DNA of 8,330 nt from a bacterium (GTDB lineage: Bacteria > Planctomycetota > UBA11346). Below the pieces are notes generated by a model. The model saw only the letters and a program-made list of their open reading frames with translations. It was not told the DNA's origin and searched no databases. The stretch lies in the NCBI GenBank assembly GCA_020049615.1, contig JAIFKN010000285.1, positions 1 through 8,330 on the forward strand, given 5' to 3'. The translations under genes and the position numbers were made by a program. Shown here one piece after another: positions 1 through 6,030 of the stretch. How positions within the stretch are numbered: position 1 is the first letter of the stretch; the number at the start of each line of letters is the position of its first letter.

Positions 1-475
<475 letters not shown>

Positions 476-479
<4 letters not shown>

Positions 480-1423
480 GCGGGGCGGGGTTCTAGGGGT
501 GATCGCCCGCCGGGGAAGCGGCCTTTGGCGACGGTATCGGGGCCCCGTCGCGCAGCGATGGGGCTGCCGCCGAGCGGCGGCGGGCGGATATGATGGGCGA
601 AGCCCATCCGCCCGCGGTTTCGGAACGAAACCGAGCTGCGACAGAGGCAGCGGGGACAGGCCCGCAGGGCCGCAGGGGCGGAGTAGGTGAAGGCGCTGCG
701 CAGGACCAGGAACAGCAGCACCAGGGTCAGCAGGGTGCCAGTGAGGTTCGCAGACATCATCTGCATCCAGGTGCCGACCGGATCCGGGCGGTCCATGACA
801 TAGAAGAATCCGGTCGCCCACAGGAACACCAGGACGACCCCGATCACCGCCAGGAAAAGGGATATCTGGCGGGCCAGCAGCGGCCGGCGGGTGACCGCCA
901 GGATGGTGTAGAAGGTCAACTGGCCGCCATCGAGCGGGAAGATCGGCATCATGTTGAACAGCAGCAGGATGAAGTTGATCGCGGCTGCAGTCTGCAGGAA
1001 CTCGCCGAGTAGGGCGCCCGGCGCGACCAGGGCCGGTTGGGCGGCGTTCAGGTAGTCGTAGAGGAACCCGCTGCCCAGCCACAGCACCAGGCTGACCGCC
1101 GGGCCGGCCGCGACGATGGCGATCTCGCGGCCCAGGCGTGCATTGTCGCGCCGCGATTCGCACAGGCCGCCGAAGGCCCACAGGGTGATGGTCAGGCCAT
1201 GCGCGCCCAGAGCGCGGGCCATCAGGCCATGGCCCAATTCGTGCAGGACGATGCCAGACAGCAGCACGACCAGGACGATGATGAAGGCATCGACCCCGCC
1301 GCCCGAACCGCCCGCCATACGCCAGGCGTTGAAGGCGAGCAGCAGCACCGTCCAGTGCAGGAAGATCGGGATGCCGACCAGATCGCCGACGTACCAGGCG
1401 GTCTGCCGCAGGTTCTGCATCAT
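476..1423 (-). CDS. M50 site-2-protease-family membrane metalloprotease with odd C-terminal tail
   Basis: Intramembrane zinc metalloprotease of the M50 family, 315 residues. The zinc-binding HELGH is at residues 61-65 inside a hydrophobic helix. The second metal-ligand motif, [11 protein letters not shown], is at 157-167 with Asp165 as the expected ligand. Five or six hydrophobic segments are visible (about 18-33, 45-66, 101-120, 144-163, 186-207 and 227-245). No PDZ or CBS domain is seen, so this resembles the small SpoIVFB-like or unclassified bacterial S2P proteins; the substrate cannot be told. An AAGGG ribosome site lies 11 nt before the ATG; the next codon is also ATG. From about residue 246 the protein turns into a Pro/Arg/Gly-rich tail, partly encoded by two palindromes (581-633), which looks acquired. 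The stop overlaps the typA start (ATGA). It lies 7 nt after fxsA. Confidence 0.93.
581..633. repeat. Two adjacent palindromes with identical GAA/TTC loops inside the protease gene
   Basis: Two perfect hairpins follow each other. The first, 592-608, has a 7-bp stem (GATGGGC/GCCCATC) and loop GAA. The second, 615-633, has an 8-bp stem (CGGTTTCG/CGAAACCG) and the same loop GAA. A competing outer pairing joins 581-589 (CGGGCGGAT) with 606-614 (ATCCGCCCG), so the first hairpin can be drawn two ways. On the coding (minus) strand both loops read TTC. The block encodes about residues 264-282 of the protease. Paired palindromes of this style resemble REP/BIME-type elements, but that is a comparison of form, not an identification. 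Confidence 0.75.
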
Positions 1424-1430
1424 GTGTATA

Positions 1431-1991
1431 TCAGCCCTTGTCGACCCGCTCGGCGGTCACGTCGACGATCTTGCCGCCCCGGCCGACGCGGGCATCCGGC
1501 GCCAGCGGTCCGCGCGGCTGCATCCCCGGGAAGGGCATCTGGCCGGGCATGCCGCCGGGGAACATCTTGGCCATCTGCTGGCGGACCAACGACATGGCGA
1601 TGCGCTGGCCGATGGCGCCGAATACCGCCTGTACCGGCGGCAGGAGCAGCAGCAGGCCGACCGCGTCGAGGAAGAAGCCGGGAATGATCAGCAGGATGCC
1701 GGCGGCCACGCGCACCATCAGGCGGCCGGCGTCCAGGCCCTTGCCCAGCATGCTGCCCATCAGCGCAGTGGGCAGGCTGGCGATCGCCGACTTCACCGCC
1801 AGCACCCCGATGACGATCATCGCCACCTGCAGCAGCAGGATAGGCAGCAGGGTGTCGGTCCACAGCGCGCCGCCGATGATGTCGCGGGCGTAGGTCCCGA
1901 GCAGGCGGTGCGCGATGACGAAGCTGTAGGCCTCGCCGACCAGCACGCCGCCGACCAGCAGCAGCCCGAGGCAGCCCAGCAGCGGCGTCAC
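1431..1991 (-). CDS. fxsA: FxsA family membrane protein
   Basis: Small integral membrane protein of the FxsA family (in E. coli linked to relief of phage exclusion by F-plasmid PifA when overproduced; normal role unknown). Of 186 residues, the first 120 are hydrophobic with about three or four membrane segments (4-22, 48-66, 93-119). The family signature is clear at about 89-119: GR followed by AAGILLIIPGFFLDAVGLLLLLPPV. The tail after residue 140 is Gly/Met/Pro-rich and ends in GKIVDVTAERVD, similar to the short acidic endings common in this family. Translation starts with GTG at 1991, sharing bases with the upstream TGA (GTGA). A GAGG motif at 2002-1999 with 7-nt spacing supports this start. 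Third gene of the five-gene minus-strand set. Confidence 0.92.
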   Translation of the reverse strand: MTPLLGCLGLLLVGGVLVGEAYSFVIAHRLLGTYARDIIGGALWTDTLLPILLLQVAMIVIGVLAVKSAIASLPTALMGSMLGKGLDAGRLMVRVAAGILLIIPGFFLDAVGLLLLLPPVQAVFGAIGQRIAMSLVRQQMAKMFPGGMPGQMPFPGMQPRGPLAPDARVGRGGKIVDVTAERVDKG

Positions 1992-2308
1992 CGCGGCACC
2001 TCGACCTGGCTGATGCCGAGGCGCTGGCAGCGCTCCTGCATCTCCAGCACGCGGTCGTAGCCGACGCCGGGGGCATGCAAAATGACGACGTGTAGGCGTG
2101 TCCGGCCGAGCTTCTCATTTGGCGCATCGGCTGCGCGTTTGCGTAATTCGCGGTCGAGGGCTTCCGCTGTCACCGTCCGGCCGTCGAGCCGGTAGCCGCC
2201 ATCGGCGGCGAGGGTGATCTCGACCGAGGGTGGTGGTGGTTCCGGCCGGGTGTCCCAGTCGCCGCAGCCGGCCACCAGCAGCAACGCAAGCAGGACGACG
2301 CAGCGCAC
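1988..2308 (-). CDS. Lipid-anchored ExbD/TolR-like periplasmic domain protein
   Basis: Predicted lipoprotein of 106 residues. The signal peptide is MRCVVLLALLLVAGC with a proper lipobox (VAGC, Cys15), followed by a Pro-rich linker (22-27). The remainder resembles the periplasmic half of ExbD/TolR: a short strand VEITLAADGGYRLDGR, a helix around 47-60, a strand RLHVVILHA at 71-79 and a last helix-strand GYDRVLEMQERCQRLGISQVEV at 83-104. Canonical ExbD/TolR have an N-terminal transmembrane helix whose Asp is used in proton flow through ExbB/TolQ. That helix is replaced here by a lipid anchor and no ExbB gene is nearby, so the protein is unlikely to act as a motor stator alone. GTG start at 2308 with AAGG 6 nt upstream; the tatA stop is 1 nt before it. 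Domain assignment rests on pattern only. Confidence 0.75.
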   Translation of the reverse strand: MRCVVLLALLLVAGCGDWDTRPEPPPPSVEITLAADGGYRLDGRTVTAEALDRELRKRAADAPNEKLGRTRLHVVILHAPGVGYDRVLEMQERCQRLGISQVEVPR

Positions 2309-2309
2309 G

Positions 2310-2570
2310 TCAGGCCTTCGGCGACTGCGTCGGAGCGGCGGGTGGCGCGGGGTCGCGCGGCACCGAGTCGCCGGGTGCGGCAGGCGGAGCCGGCGGGGCG
2401 GGCGGCGGCGGCGAATCGTCCATGCCCTTCTTGAACTCCTTCACCGAGGAGCCGAGACCGCGCATGATGTCCGGCAGACGGCGCCCGAAGAGCAGCAGGG
2501 CGACGAGCAGGATGATGAGCCATTCCCAGCTGCCGATGCCGAAGCCGAGGGCGAGGTCTGTGCTGTACAT
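2310..2570 (-). CDS. tatA: Twin-arginine translocase subunit TatA/TatE
   Basis: Pore-forming subunit of the Tat pathway, which exports folded proteins across the inner membrane. The 86-residue protein has the canonical layout: a short N-terminal segment, the membrane helix [16 protein letters not shown] (14-29), the FG hinge, RRLP (30-33), an amphipathic helix [17 protein letters not shown] (34-50), and a Pro/Ala-rich unstructured tail (53-86). The N-terminus has about eight residues more than typical TatA before the GIGSWE stretch. No in-frame alternative start with a ribosome site is visible, and no Shine-Dalgarno precedes the ATG at 2570. First gene of the minus-strand set. tatB and tatC are not in the window; many bacteria use a single TatA with TatC elsewhere. 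Confidence 0.95.
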   Translation of the reverse strand: MYSTDLALGFGIGSWEWLIILLVALLLFGRRLPDIMRGLGSSVKEFKKGMDDSPPPPAPPAPPAAPGDSVPRDPAPPAAPTQSPKA

Positions 2571-2579
2571 GGGCTGAGC

Positions 2580-2606
2580 ATGCTAGGAGCGGGTTCACAG
2601 GGGCAA
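2580..2606 (-). promoter_or_regulatory. Weak candidate promoter for the tatA operon
   Basis: On the minus strand TTGCCC (2606-2601) is followed after 15 nt by TAGCAT (2585-2580), 9 nt before the tatA start codon. Spacing is short for a sigma-70 promoter and the match is modest, so this is only a candidate. If real, the transcript would be nearly leaderless, which agrees with the missing Shine-Dalgarno. Confidence 0.2.
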
Positions 2607-2627
2607 GGCGCCCTGGGTTGAGACTGG

Positions 2628-2710
2628 CCACCAGCCACCAGCCACCTGCCACCTGCCACCAGCCACCTGCCACCAGCCACCTGCCACCTGCCACCAGCCA
2701 CCTGCCACCG
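2628..2710. repeat. Tandem heptamer array CCACCWG, 11 full units plus a partial
   Basis: Eleven consecutive 7-bp units CCACC(A/T)G run from 2628 to 2704, followed by CCACCG at 2705-2710. The only variation is at position 6 of the unit, in the order A A T T A T A T T A T; the other six bases are invariant. The array fills the gap between divergent tatA and rlmN. Read on the minus strand it gives an open frame of Val-Ala-Gly-Gly-Arg-Trp-like repeats, which I regard as an artefact. Heptanucleotide tandem repeats are known in other bacteria (the STRR sequences of filamentous cyanobacteria), but this unit is not one I can assign to a named family. Confidence 0.95.
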
Positions 2711-2768
2711 ACTCCCAGGTTCGCCCCCGGGCACTTGGCTTCGCCACGCCCAGCCCGACCCTGCGGTC

Positions 2769-3791
2769 ATGGACCCCTTCGGCATGACCCTGGCCGAGGC
2801 CCGCGCCTGGGCCGCCTCGCTCGGACTGCCGCCGTTCCGCGGCGAGCAGCTGATGCGCGGGGCCTACCGCGCCGGGGTCGAGCGTTTCGCCGACATCAAG
2901 GGGCTGCCGCGTGAGCTCGCCGAGCGGCTCGATGCCGCGGGCCCGCCCGCTCCGGCCGTCGAGGTGAAGCGCCAGGAGAGCCGCGACGGCACAGTGAAGA
3001 GCCTGCTGCGCCTGCACGACGGCAAGCTGGTCGAGTGCGTCTCCATCCCCACCGTCGAGCGCCACACCGTCTGCGTTTCCAGCCAGGTCGGCTGCGCCGT
3101 CGGCTGCTCGTTCTGCGCCAGCGGACTCAACGGGGTCGAGCGCGACCTGACGCCGGGCGAGATCGTCTGGCAGGTCGTGCACCACAACCGCGTGAGCCCG
3201 GTGACCAACGTCGTGTTCATGGGCTCGGGCGAGCCGATGTTCAACTACGACAACGTGCTGCATGCCATCCGCATCCTCGGCGATGCGGCCGGGCTGGGCC
3301 TGGGCCGGCGCCGGCTGACCGTTTCGACCAGCGGTGTGCCGGCGCGCATCCGCCAGCTCGCCGACGATGAGCCGCAGATCACCCTAGCCCTCTCGCTGCA
3401 TGCCGGCGACGACGGCACGCGCAGCAGGCTGGTGCCGCTCAACAAGCGCTGGCCGCTGGCCGAGGTGCTGGCGGCGATGGGTGACTACGCCGCCAAGGTC
3501 GGCCGCCGCCCGACCCTGGAGTACGTCCTGCTGGCTGACGCCAACATGACCCCGGCGCACGCCCAGTCGCTGGCCGCCGCTGCCCGCCCGCTCGGCGCGC
3601 ATATCAACCTCATCCCGTTCAATCCGGTGATCGAGACCGGCCACCGCCGGCCGACTCCGGCCGAGGTGCGCACCTTCGCCGACCAGCTCGCCTGCGTCGG
3701 TGGCCACGCCACCGTGCGCGGCGCGCGCGGCACCGACATCGACGCCGCCTGCGGTCAGCTCAAGCGGCGCGAGGAGCGGTCACCGGCCTAG
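2769..3791 (+). CDS. rlmN: Dual-specificity 23S rRNA/tRNA adenine-C2 methyltransferase RlmN
   Basis: Radical-SAM enzyme that methylates C2 of A2503 in 23S rRNA and of A37 in some tRNAs, using a methylated cysteine intermediate. All key residues are visible in the 340-residue protein. The iron-sulfur cysteines are C109, C113 and C116 (GCAVGCSFCASG). The two catalytic cysteines are C102 (VCVSSQVGC) and C328 (GTDIDAACGQL). GSGEPMFN at 152-159 is the SAM-contacting GGEP-like motif, and LALSLHA at 206-212 is also characteristic. The N-terminal accessory domain (about 7-60) contains the usual FRGEQ stretch. Length is normal, slightly short. No clear Shine-Dalgarno precedes ATG 2769; M6 (ATG 2784) is an alternative. 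Divergent from tatA; no co-transcribed partner is seen. Confidence 0.97.
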   Translation: MDPFGMTLAEARAWAASLGLPPFRGEQLMRGAYRAGVERFADIKGLPRELAERLDAAGPPAPAVEVKRQESRDGTVKSLLRLHDGKLVECVSIPTVERHTVCVSSQVGCAVGCSFCASGLNGVERDLTPGEIVWQVVHHNRVSPVTNVVFMGSGEPMFNYDNVLHAIRILGDAAGLGLGRRRLTVSTSGVPARIRQLADDEPQITLALSLHAGDDGTRSRLVPLNKRWPLAEVLAAMGDYAAKVGRRPTLEYVLLADANMTPAHAQSLAAAARPLGAHINLIPFNPVIETGHRRPTPAEVRTFADQLACVGGHATVRGARGTDIDAACGQLKRREERSPA

Positions 3792-3979
3792 GCTCGGAGC
3801 GGACCCGCTGGACCTCGACTGCAGGCAGATGCTCGCCGGCGAAGCGGGCGAGCAGGACTCTTCAGCGAGCAGCTCGGCACGGACCTCGCGTCGGGCCTGC
3901 TTCTCCTCCCAGCACAGGAGACCGGCTGGGAAGGCGAGGTCGCGACCGGGAGGATGGGGAGCCGGAGAAAGCTAACGGC
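3792..3979. other. Intergenic gap with short hairpins between convergent genes
   Basis: This 188-nt gap lies between the ends of rlmN and the OmpA-domain gene. I see no gene. It holds several short inverted repeats: GCTCGCC/GGCGAGC at 3831-3837 and 3847-3853, TCCCAGC/GCTGGGA at 3907-3913 and 3925-3931, CCGGCT/AGCCGG at 3922-3927 and 3960-3965, and the self-complementary GGTCGCGACC at 3938-3947. None has a T-run, so they are at most imperfect terminators for the two converging transcripts. Confidence 0.4.
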
Positions 3980-4633
3980 TCACTTCGCCAGGTAGATCTC
4001 GACTCGGCGGTTGGCACCGCGGTCATCCTTCTTGCCGCCGGTGACGGCGGGCGCGTACTGGCCGCGGAAGGCGCCGCGCAGGCGGGCCGGGGGGATGCCG
4101 GCGGCCTGCAGGGCGCGCACGACGGAGGCGGAGCGGGCGGCCGAGAGGCCCCAGTTGTCGGTGAACTTGTCGACCGTTGTCGGACGGCTGACCGGGGCGT
4201 CATCGGTGTGGCCTTCGACCACGACCATCTGGTTGGCGTGGTCGCCGTCATTGAGCTTGAGGGCGAGCTTCTCGATCGCCTTCTTGCCTTCCTTGTTCAG
4301 GGTGGCCGAGCCCTTCTCGAAGGCGAAGTCCTCGCCCAGGGCGACGCGACCGCCGCCGACGTTGGTCATGCCTTCGATGCCATCGATGCCGAGGGTTCCA
4401 CCGGCGACTTCGCCGACCGTCGAGCCTTTGTTCTTCTCCAGTTCCTCGCGCGCCATCGCGAGTTCGCCCTTGAGGGCGGCGTTCTCGGCCTGGAGGGTGG
4501 CGACCGAGCGGCCGCTCTCACGGCCGTTCTCTTCCTCCGCGATGGACTTCTGACCGCGCGGCTTGCAACCGGTGGTGCCGACGGCGACGGCCGCGACGAG
4601 GGAGAGGATGGCCAGATTGCGCACGAAGGACAT
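3980..4633 (-). CDS. OmpA/MotB-like C-terminal domain protein, putative envelope lipoprotein
   Basis: Peptidoglycan-associating envelope protein of 217 residues. A signal-like segment (6-19) ends in GTTGC, with Cys23 as a possible lipidation site; the -3 residue is Thr, so the lipobox is weak. Residues 38-70 form a predicted coiled coil (SVATLQAENAALKGELAMAREELEKNK). A Gly-rich linker (78-97) leads to the OmpA-like domain (98-217): FAFEKGSATLN, VVVEGHTDDAPV, DNWGLSAARSASVVRAL and DRGANRRVEI. The GHTDDAPV...NWGLSAARA wording is closer to MotB/OmpA-family proteins than to Pal. ATG 4633 is chosen because GGAG lies 5 nt upstream on the minus strand; a longer frame upstream would translate a heptamer array and is spurious. 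It has its own terminator-separated unit downstream of the HTH/membrane gene. Confidence 0.9.
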   Translation of the reverse strand: MSFVRNLAILSLVAAVAVGTTGCKPRGQKSIAEEENGRESGRSVATLQAENAALKGELAMAREELEKNKGSTVGEVAGGTLGIDGIEGMTNVGGGRVALGEDFAFEKGSATLNKEGKKAIEKLALKLNDGDHANQMVVVEGHTDDAPVSRPTTVDKFTDNWGLSAARSASVVRALQAAGIPPARLRGAFRGQYAPAVTGGKKDDRGANRRVEIYLAK

Positions 4634-4661
4634 GGGGTCTCCGCGAAGGGATGGAGCCGGG

Positions 4662-4690
4662 AGGCTAGCCGGCAGGGGGGGGTGCGGCAA
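4662..4690 (-). promoter_or_regulatory. Candidate promoter of the OmpA-domain gene with a G8/C8 run in its spacer
   Basis: On the minus strand TTGCCG (4690-4685) and TAGCCT (4667-4662) are separated by exactly 17 nt, about 28 nt before the start codon. The spacer includes eight consecutive C (plus strand G at 4675-4682). The boxes are only partial sigma-70 matches, so confidence is low, but the spacing and position are right. Confidence 0.3.
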
Positions 4691-4712
4691 GGGCCAGAAC
4701 CGTGGGGGACAA

Positions 4713-4750
4713 CCAGCGCCAGCGACCAGCGACCAGCGACCAGCGACCAG
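4713..4750. repeat. Tandem heptamer array CCAGCGA
   Basis: Four perfect 7-bp units CCAGCGA occupy 4719-4746. They are flanked by a 6-bp variant CCAGCG (4713-4718) and a partial CCAG (4747-4750). The array lies between the terminator of the HTH/membrane gene and the promoter region of the OmpA-domain gene. The unit length equals that of the CCACCWG array near tatA, but the sequence differs. Confidence 0.9.
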
Positions 4751-4761
4751 CCGCAAACGCA

Positions 4762-4788
4762 AGAACCCCGGCCATCGGCCGGGGTTCT
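4762..4788 (-). terminator. Strong intrinsic-terminator-like hairpin after the HTH/membrane gene
   Basis: A perfect 12-bp stem (4762-4773 with 4777-4788) with a 3-nt loop lies 22 nt past the stop codon of the minus-strand gene ending at 4811. On the minus strand it is followed by TGCGTTTGC, only moderately T-rich. Position and strength favour a terminator for that gene. The stem would also work against plus-strand transcription. Confidence 0.75.
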
Positions 4789-4810
4789 CGGGGAATCGAC
4801 TCGGAAGCGC

Positions 4811-5848
4811 TTATTTGTCCGACCAGACCTGGGCCTCGAGGACCTTGATCTTGGTGCCGCCCTCGGCGCTCTGCACTTCCTTTTCGACCACGGTGTACTC
4901 CTTGTTCCCCTTCACCGAGGTGGCCTTGATGGAGTTGCCATCCTCGGTCACCGTCTTGATGGTGAACGAGCCCATGCGCTCGTCCTGGGTCAGGCCGCCC
5001 AGGTACTTCTGGAAGCGCCAGTCAGCCTGGGGGTCCTTGGCCTTGATGTCGCGGTATTCGCCCGTGTTGCCGGCCTTGGCCCAGCGCTTCTGGTCGGGTT
5101 CGACCTCGAAACCGGCGATGCCGGCGGCCATGCTGCTCCAGAGGGTGTCGTCGGCGCCACGCAGGGTGTACTTGCCGGCATCGACCTCGCCCGGCCGGGC
5201 GACGTTGCCGACGACGTAGAAGGGCACGATGAAGAAGAGTCCGATGACGAAGGCGAGGGCGAGGCAGGCCATCCAGTACCAGGGCACATCGACTTCGGCT
5301 TCCATGACCCGGCGGCTGCTGCGCACGCTGCGCCTTCCGCTTTCGGCGTTGGGCAGCATGCCGTTGGGGCCGGCCTGCTGCGGTCCGGTCTCGATCGGGG
5401 CGGTGGTGGCGCCGACCGCGGTCTCCTCGACCGAGGTCATGACCGCCGTGTTCGAGTCGGTGAACGACAGGCCCTGGGCGGCGGTGGTCGGCTTGGTGCC
5501 GAGGTCGGAGGTCTTGCTGTCCTCGAGGCTGACCACTTCCAGATCGTCGCCGAAGGTGATCTGCTGCGAGTCCTTGGCCGGGCTGGCCTTCTGGGGCTGG
5601 ACGATGGTCTCGGACGAGTCGTCCACCACCTTGCCCAGATCGATCTGCAGATTGTCGCTTTCGCCGGTCAGGACGATGGTGCCTTCCTCGTCCTCGCGGT
5701 TGGCGAGACGTTGCACGTCGTCCTCTTCGACGAGGAGCTTGCCGCCCTGGCGCTGGGCCCGGATGCCGCCGCTGTTGATGTGCTGCTGCAGGGTGGCGTC
5801 ATCGCAACCGAGGATGTCCTTGGCCTGCTTGGCTTCGATCATGCCCAT
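4811..5848 (-). CDS. Single-pass membrane protein with N-terminal excisionase/MerR-like HTH domain
   Basis: Function unknown; 345 residues in four parts. Residues 4-48 look like the helix-turn-helix of excisionase/MerR-type proteins: EAKQAKDILGCDDATLQQHI, then GIRAQRQGGKLLVEEDDVQRL. Residues 50-170 are low-complexity, acidic and Ser/Thr-rich, with repeated short blocks of the type TIVLTGESDNLQIDLG and ITFGDDLEVVSLED. A basic patch RRSVRSSRR (172-180) precedes one membrane helix at about 190-214. The basic side suggests an N-in topology, with the HTH in the cytoplasm. The 130-residue C-terminal domain (215-345) is soluble and would be periplasmic; I do not recognise it. The ATG at 5848 has GGAG 8 nt upstream; M3 is an alternative. 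The arrangement recalls CadC/ToxR-style tethered regulators, but DNA binding is unproven. Similar HTH-plus-acidic-linker proteins are, to my knowledge, common in Planctomycetota. Confidence 0.8.
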   Translation of the reverse strand: MGMIEAKQAKDILGCDDATLQQHINSGGIRAQRQGGKLLVEEDDVQRLANREDEEGTIVLTGESDNLQIDLGKVVDDSSETIVQPQKASPAKDSQQITFGDDLEVVSLEDSKTSDLGTKPTTAAQGLSFTDSNTAVMTSVEETAVGATTAPIETGPQQAGPNGMLPNAESGRRSVRSSRRVMEAEVDVPWYWMACLALAFVIGLFFIVPFYVVGNVARPGEVDAGKYTLRGADDTLWSSMAAGIAGFEVEPDQKRWAKAGNTGEYRDIKAKDPQADWRFQKYLGGLTQDERMGSFTIKTVTEDGNSIKATSVKGNKEYTVVEKEVQSAEGGTKIKVLEAQVWSDK

Positions 5849-5963
5849 GGGCGGGTCTCCAGAGCGCGTGGGGGTACGCGGACCAGCACGTTAGACCGGA
5901 GGCCCTGGCGGGCCAAGGGGGCGCGTGGAGGGGGTCAGATGCCGGGTCATACACTGGGCATCA
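5849..5963. other. Leader/promoter part of the 332-nt divergent intergenic region
   Basis: This 115-nt part of the gap between the HTH/membrane gene and the acyltransferase gene has no gene. It contains the ribosome site of the minus-strand gene, a small hairpin GGCCC/GGGCC (loop TGGC) near 5901-5914, and a weak promoter candidate. The rest of the gap (5964-6180) is filled by the compound repeat described separately. Confidence 0.5.
5890..5916 (-). promoter_or_regulatory. Weak candidate promoter for the HTH/membrane gene
   Basis: On the minus strand TTGGCC (5916-5911) and TCTAAC (5895-5890) are separated by 15 nt, about 42 nt before the start codon. Both boxes match the sigma-70 consensus at four of six positions, but the spacing is short. 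Offered as a candidate only. Confidence 0.2.
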
Positions 5964-6030
5964 TTGCCCCAGGGGTTAGGGGTTAGGGGTTAGGCTGGGG
6001 GGATTCGGGGTGCATCGTACCGACGCTTCG
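5964..6030 (+). repeat. Partial copy of a GGGGTTA-heptamer repeat element
   Basis: It starts with TTGCCCCAGGGG (5964-5975) and continues as GGGGTTA heptamers, giving G-tracts at 5972-5975, 5979-5982 and 5986-5989 with TTA loops, and a G6 at 5997-6002. This satisfies a G-quadruplex pattern on the plus strand. It ends in a 21-nt segment (6010-6030) that matches the core of the next copy (6099-6119) at 17 of 21 positions. It directly abuts that copy and appears to lack the right arm. Confidence 0.8.

Noticed and set aside
635..665. Zinc ribbon in the protease tail (ACPRCLC)
   Set aside because: Only one closely spaced cysteine group is present, with no second CxxC pair nearby; probably chance in a tail of repeat origin.
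1116..2060. Plus-strand open frame across the fxsA and protease genes
   Set aside because: Antisense shadow in high-GC DNA; both opposite genes have family signatures and overlapping operon junctions.
2628..2710. CRISPR array
   Set aside because: Units are contiguous 7-mers with no spacers, and no cas gene is present.
2595..3263. Minus-strand frame encoding VAGGWWQ-type peptide repeats through the CCACCWG array
   Set aside because: The repeat peptide is only a translation of the heptamer array, and the rest is antisense to rlmN.
3831..3853. Intrinsic terminator of rlmN
   Set aside because: The stem is only 7 bp with a 9-nt loop and is not followed by a T-run; kept only as a hairpin in the gap description.
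4634..4762. Upstream extension of the OmpA-domain protein to 4762
   Set aside because: It would translate the CCAGCGA array and promoter region; a GGAG site 5 nt before ATG 4633 and a signal peptide starting there support the shorter protein.
4208..5986. Very long plus-strand open frame (592 codons) opposite the OmpA-domain and HTH/membrane genes
   Set aside because: It is antisense to two well-supported genes, is rich in His/Asp/Gly/Leu as expected for an antisense high-GC frame, and shows no domain.
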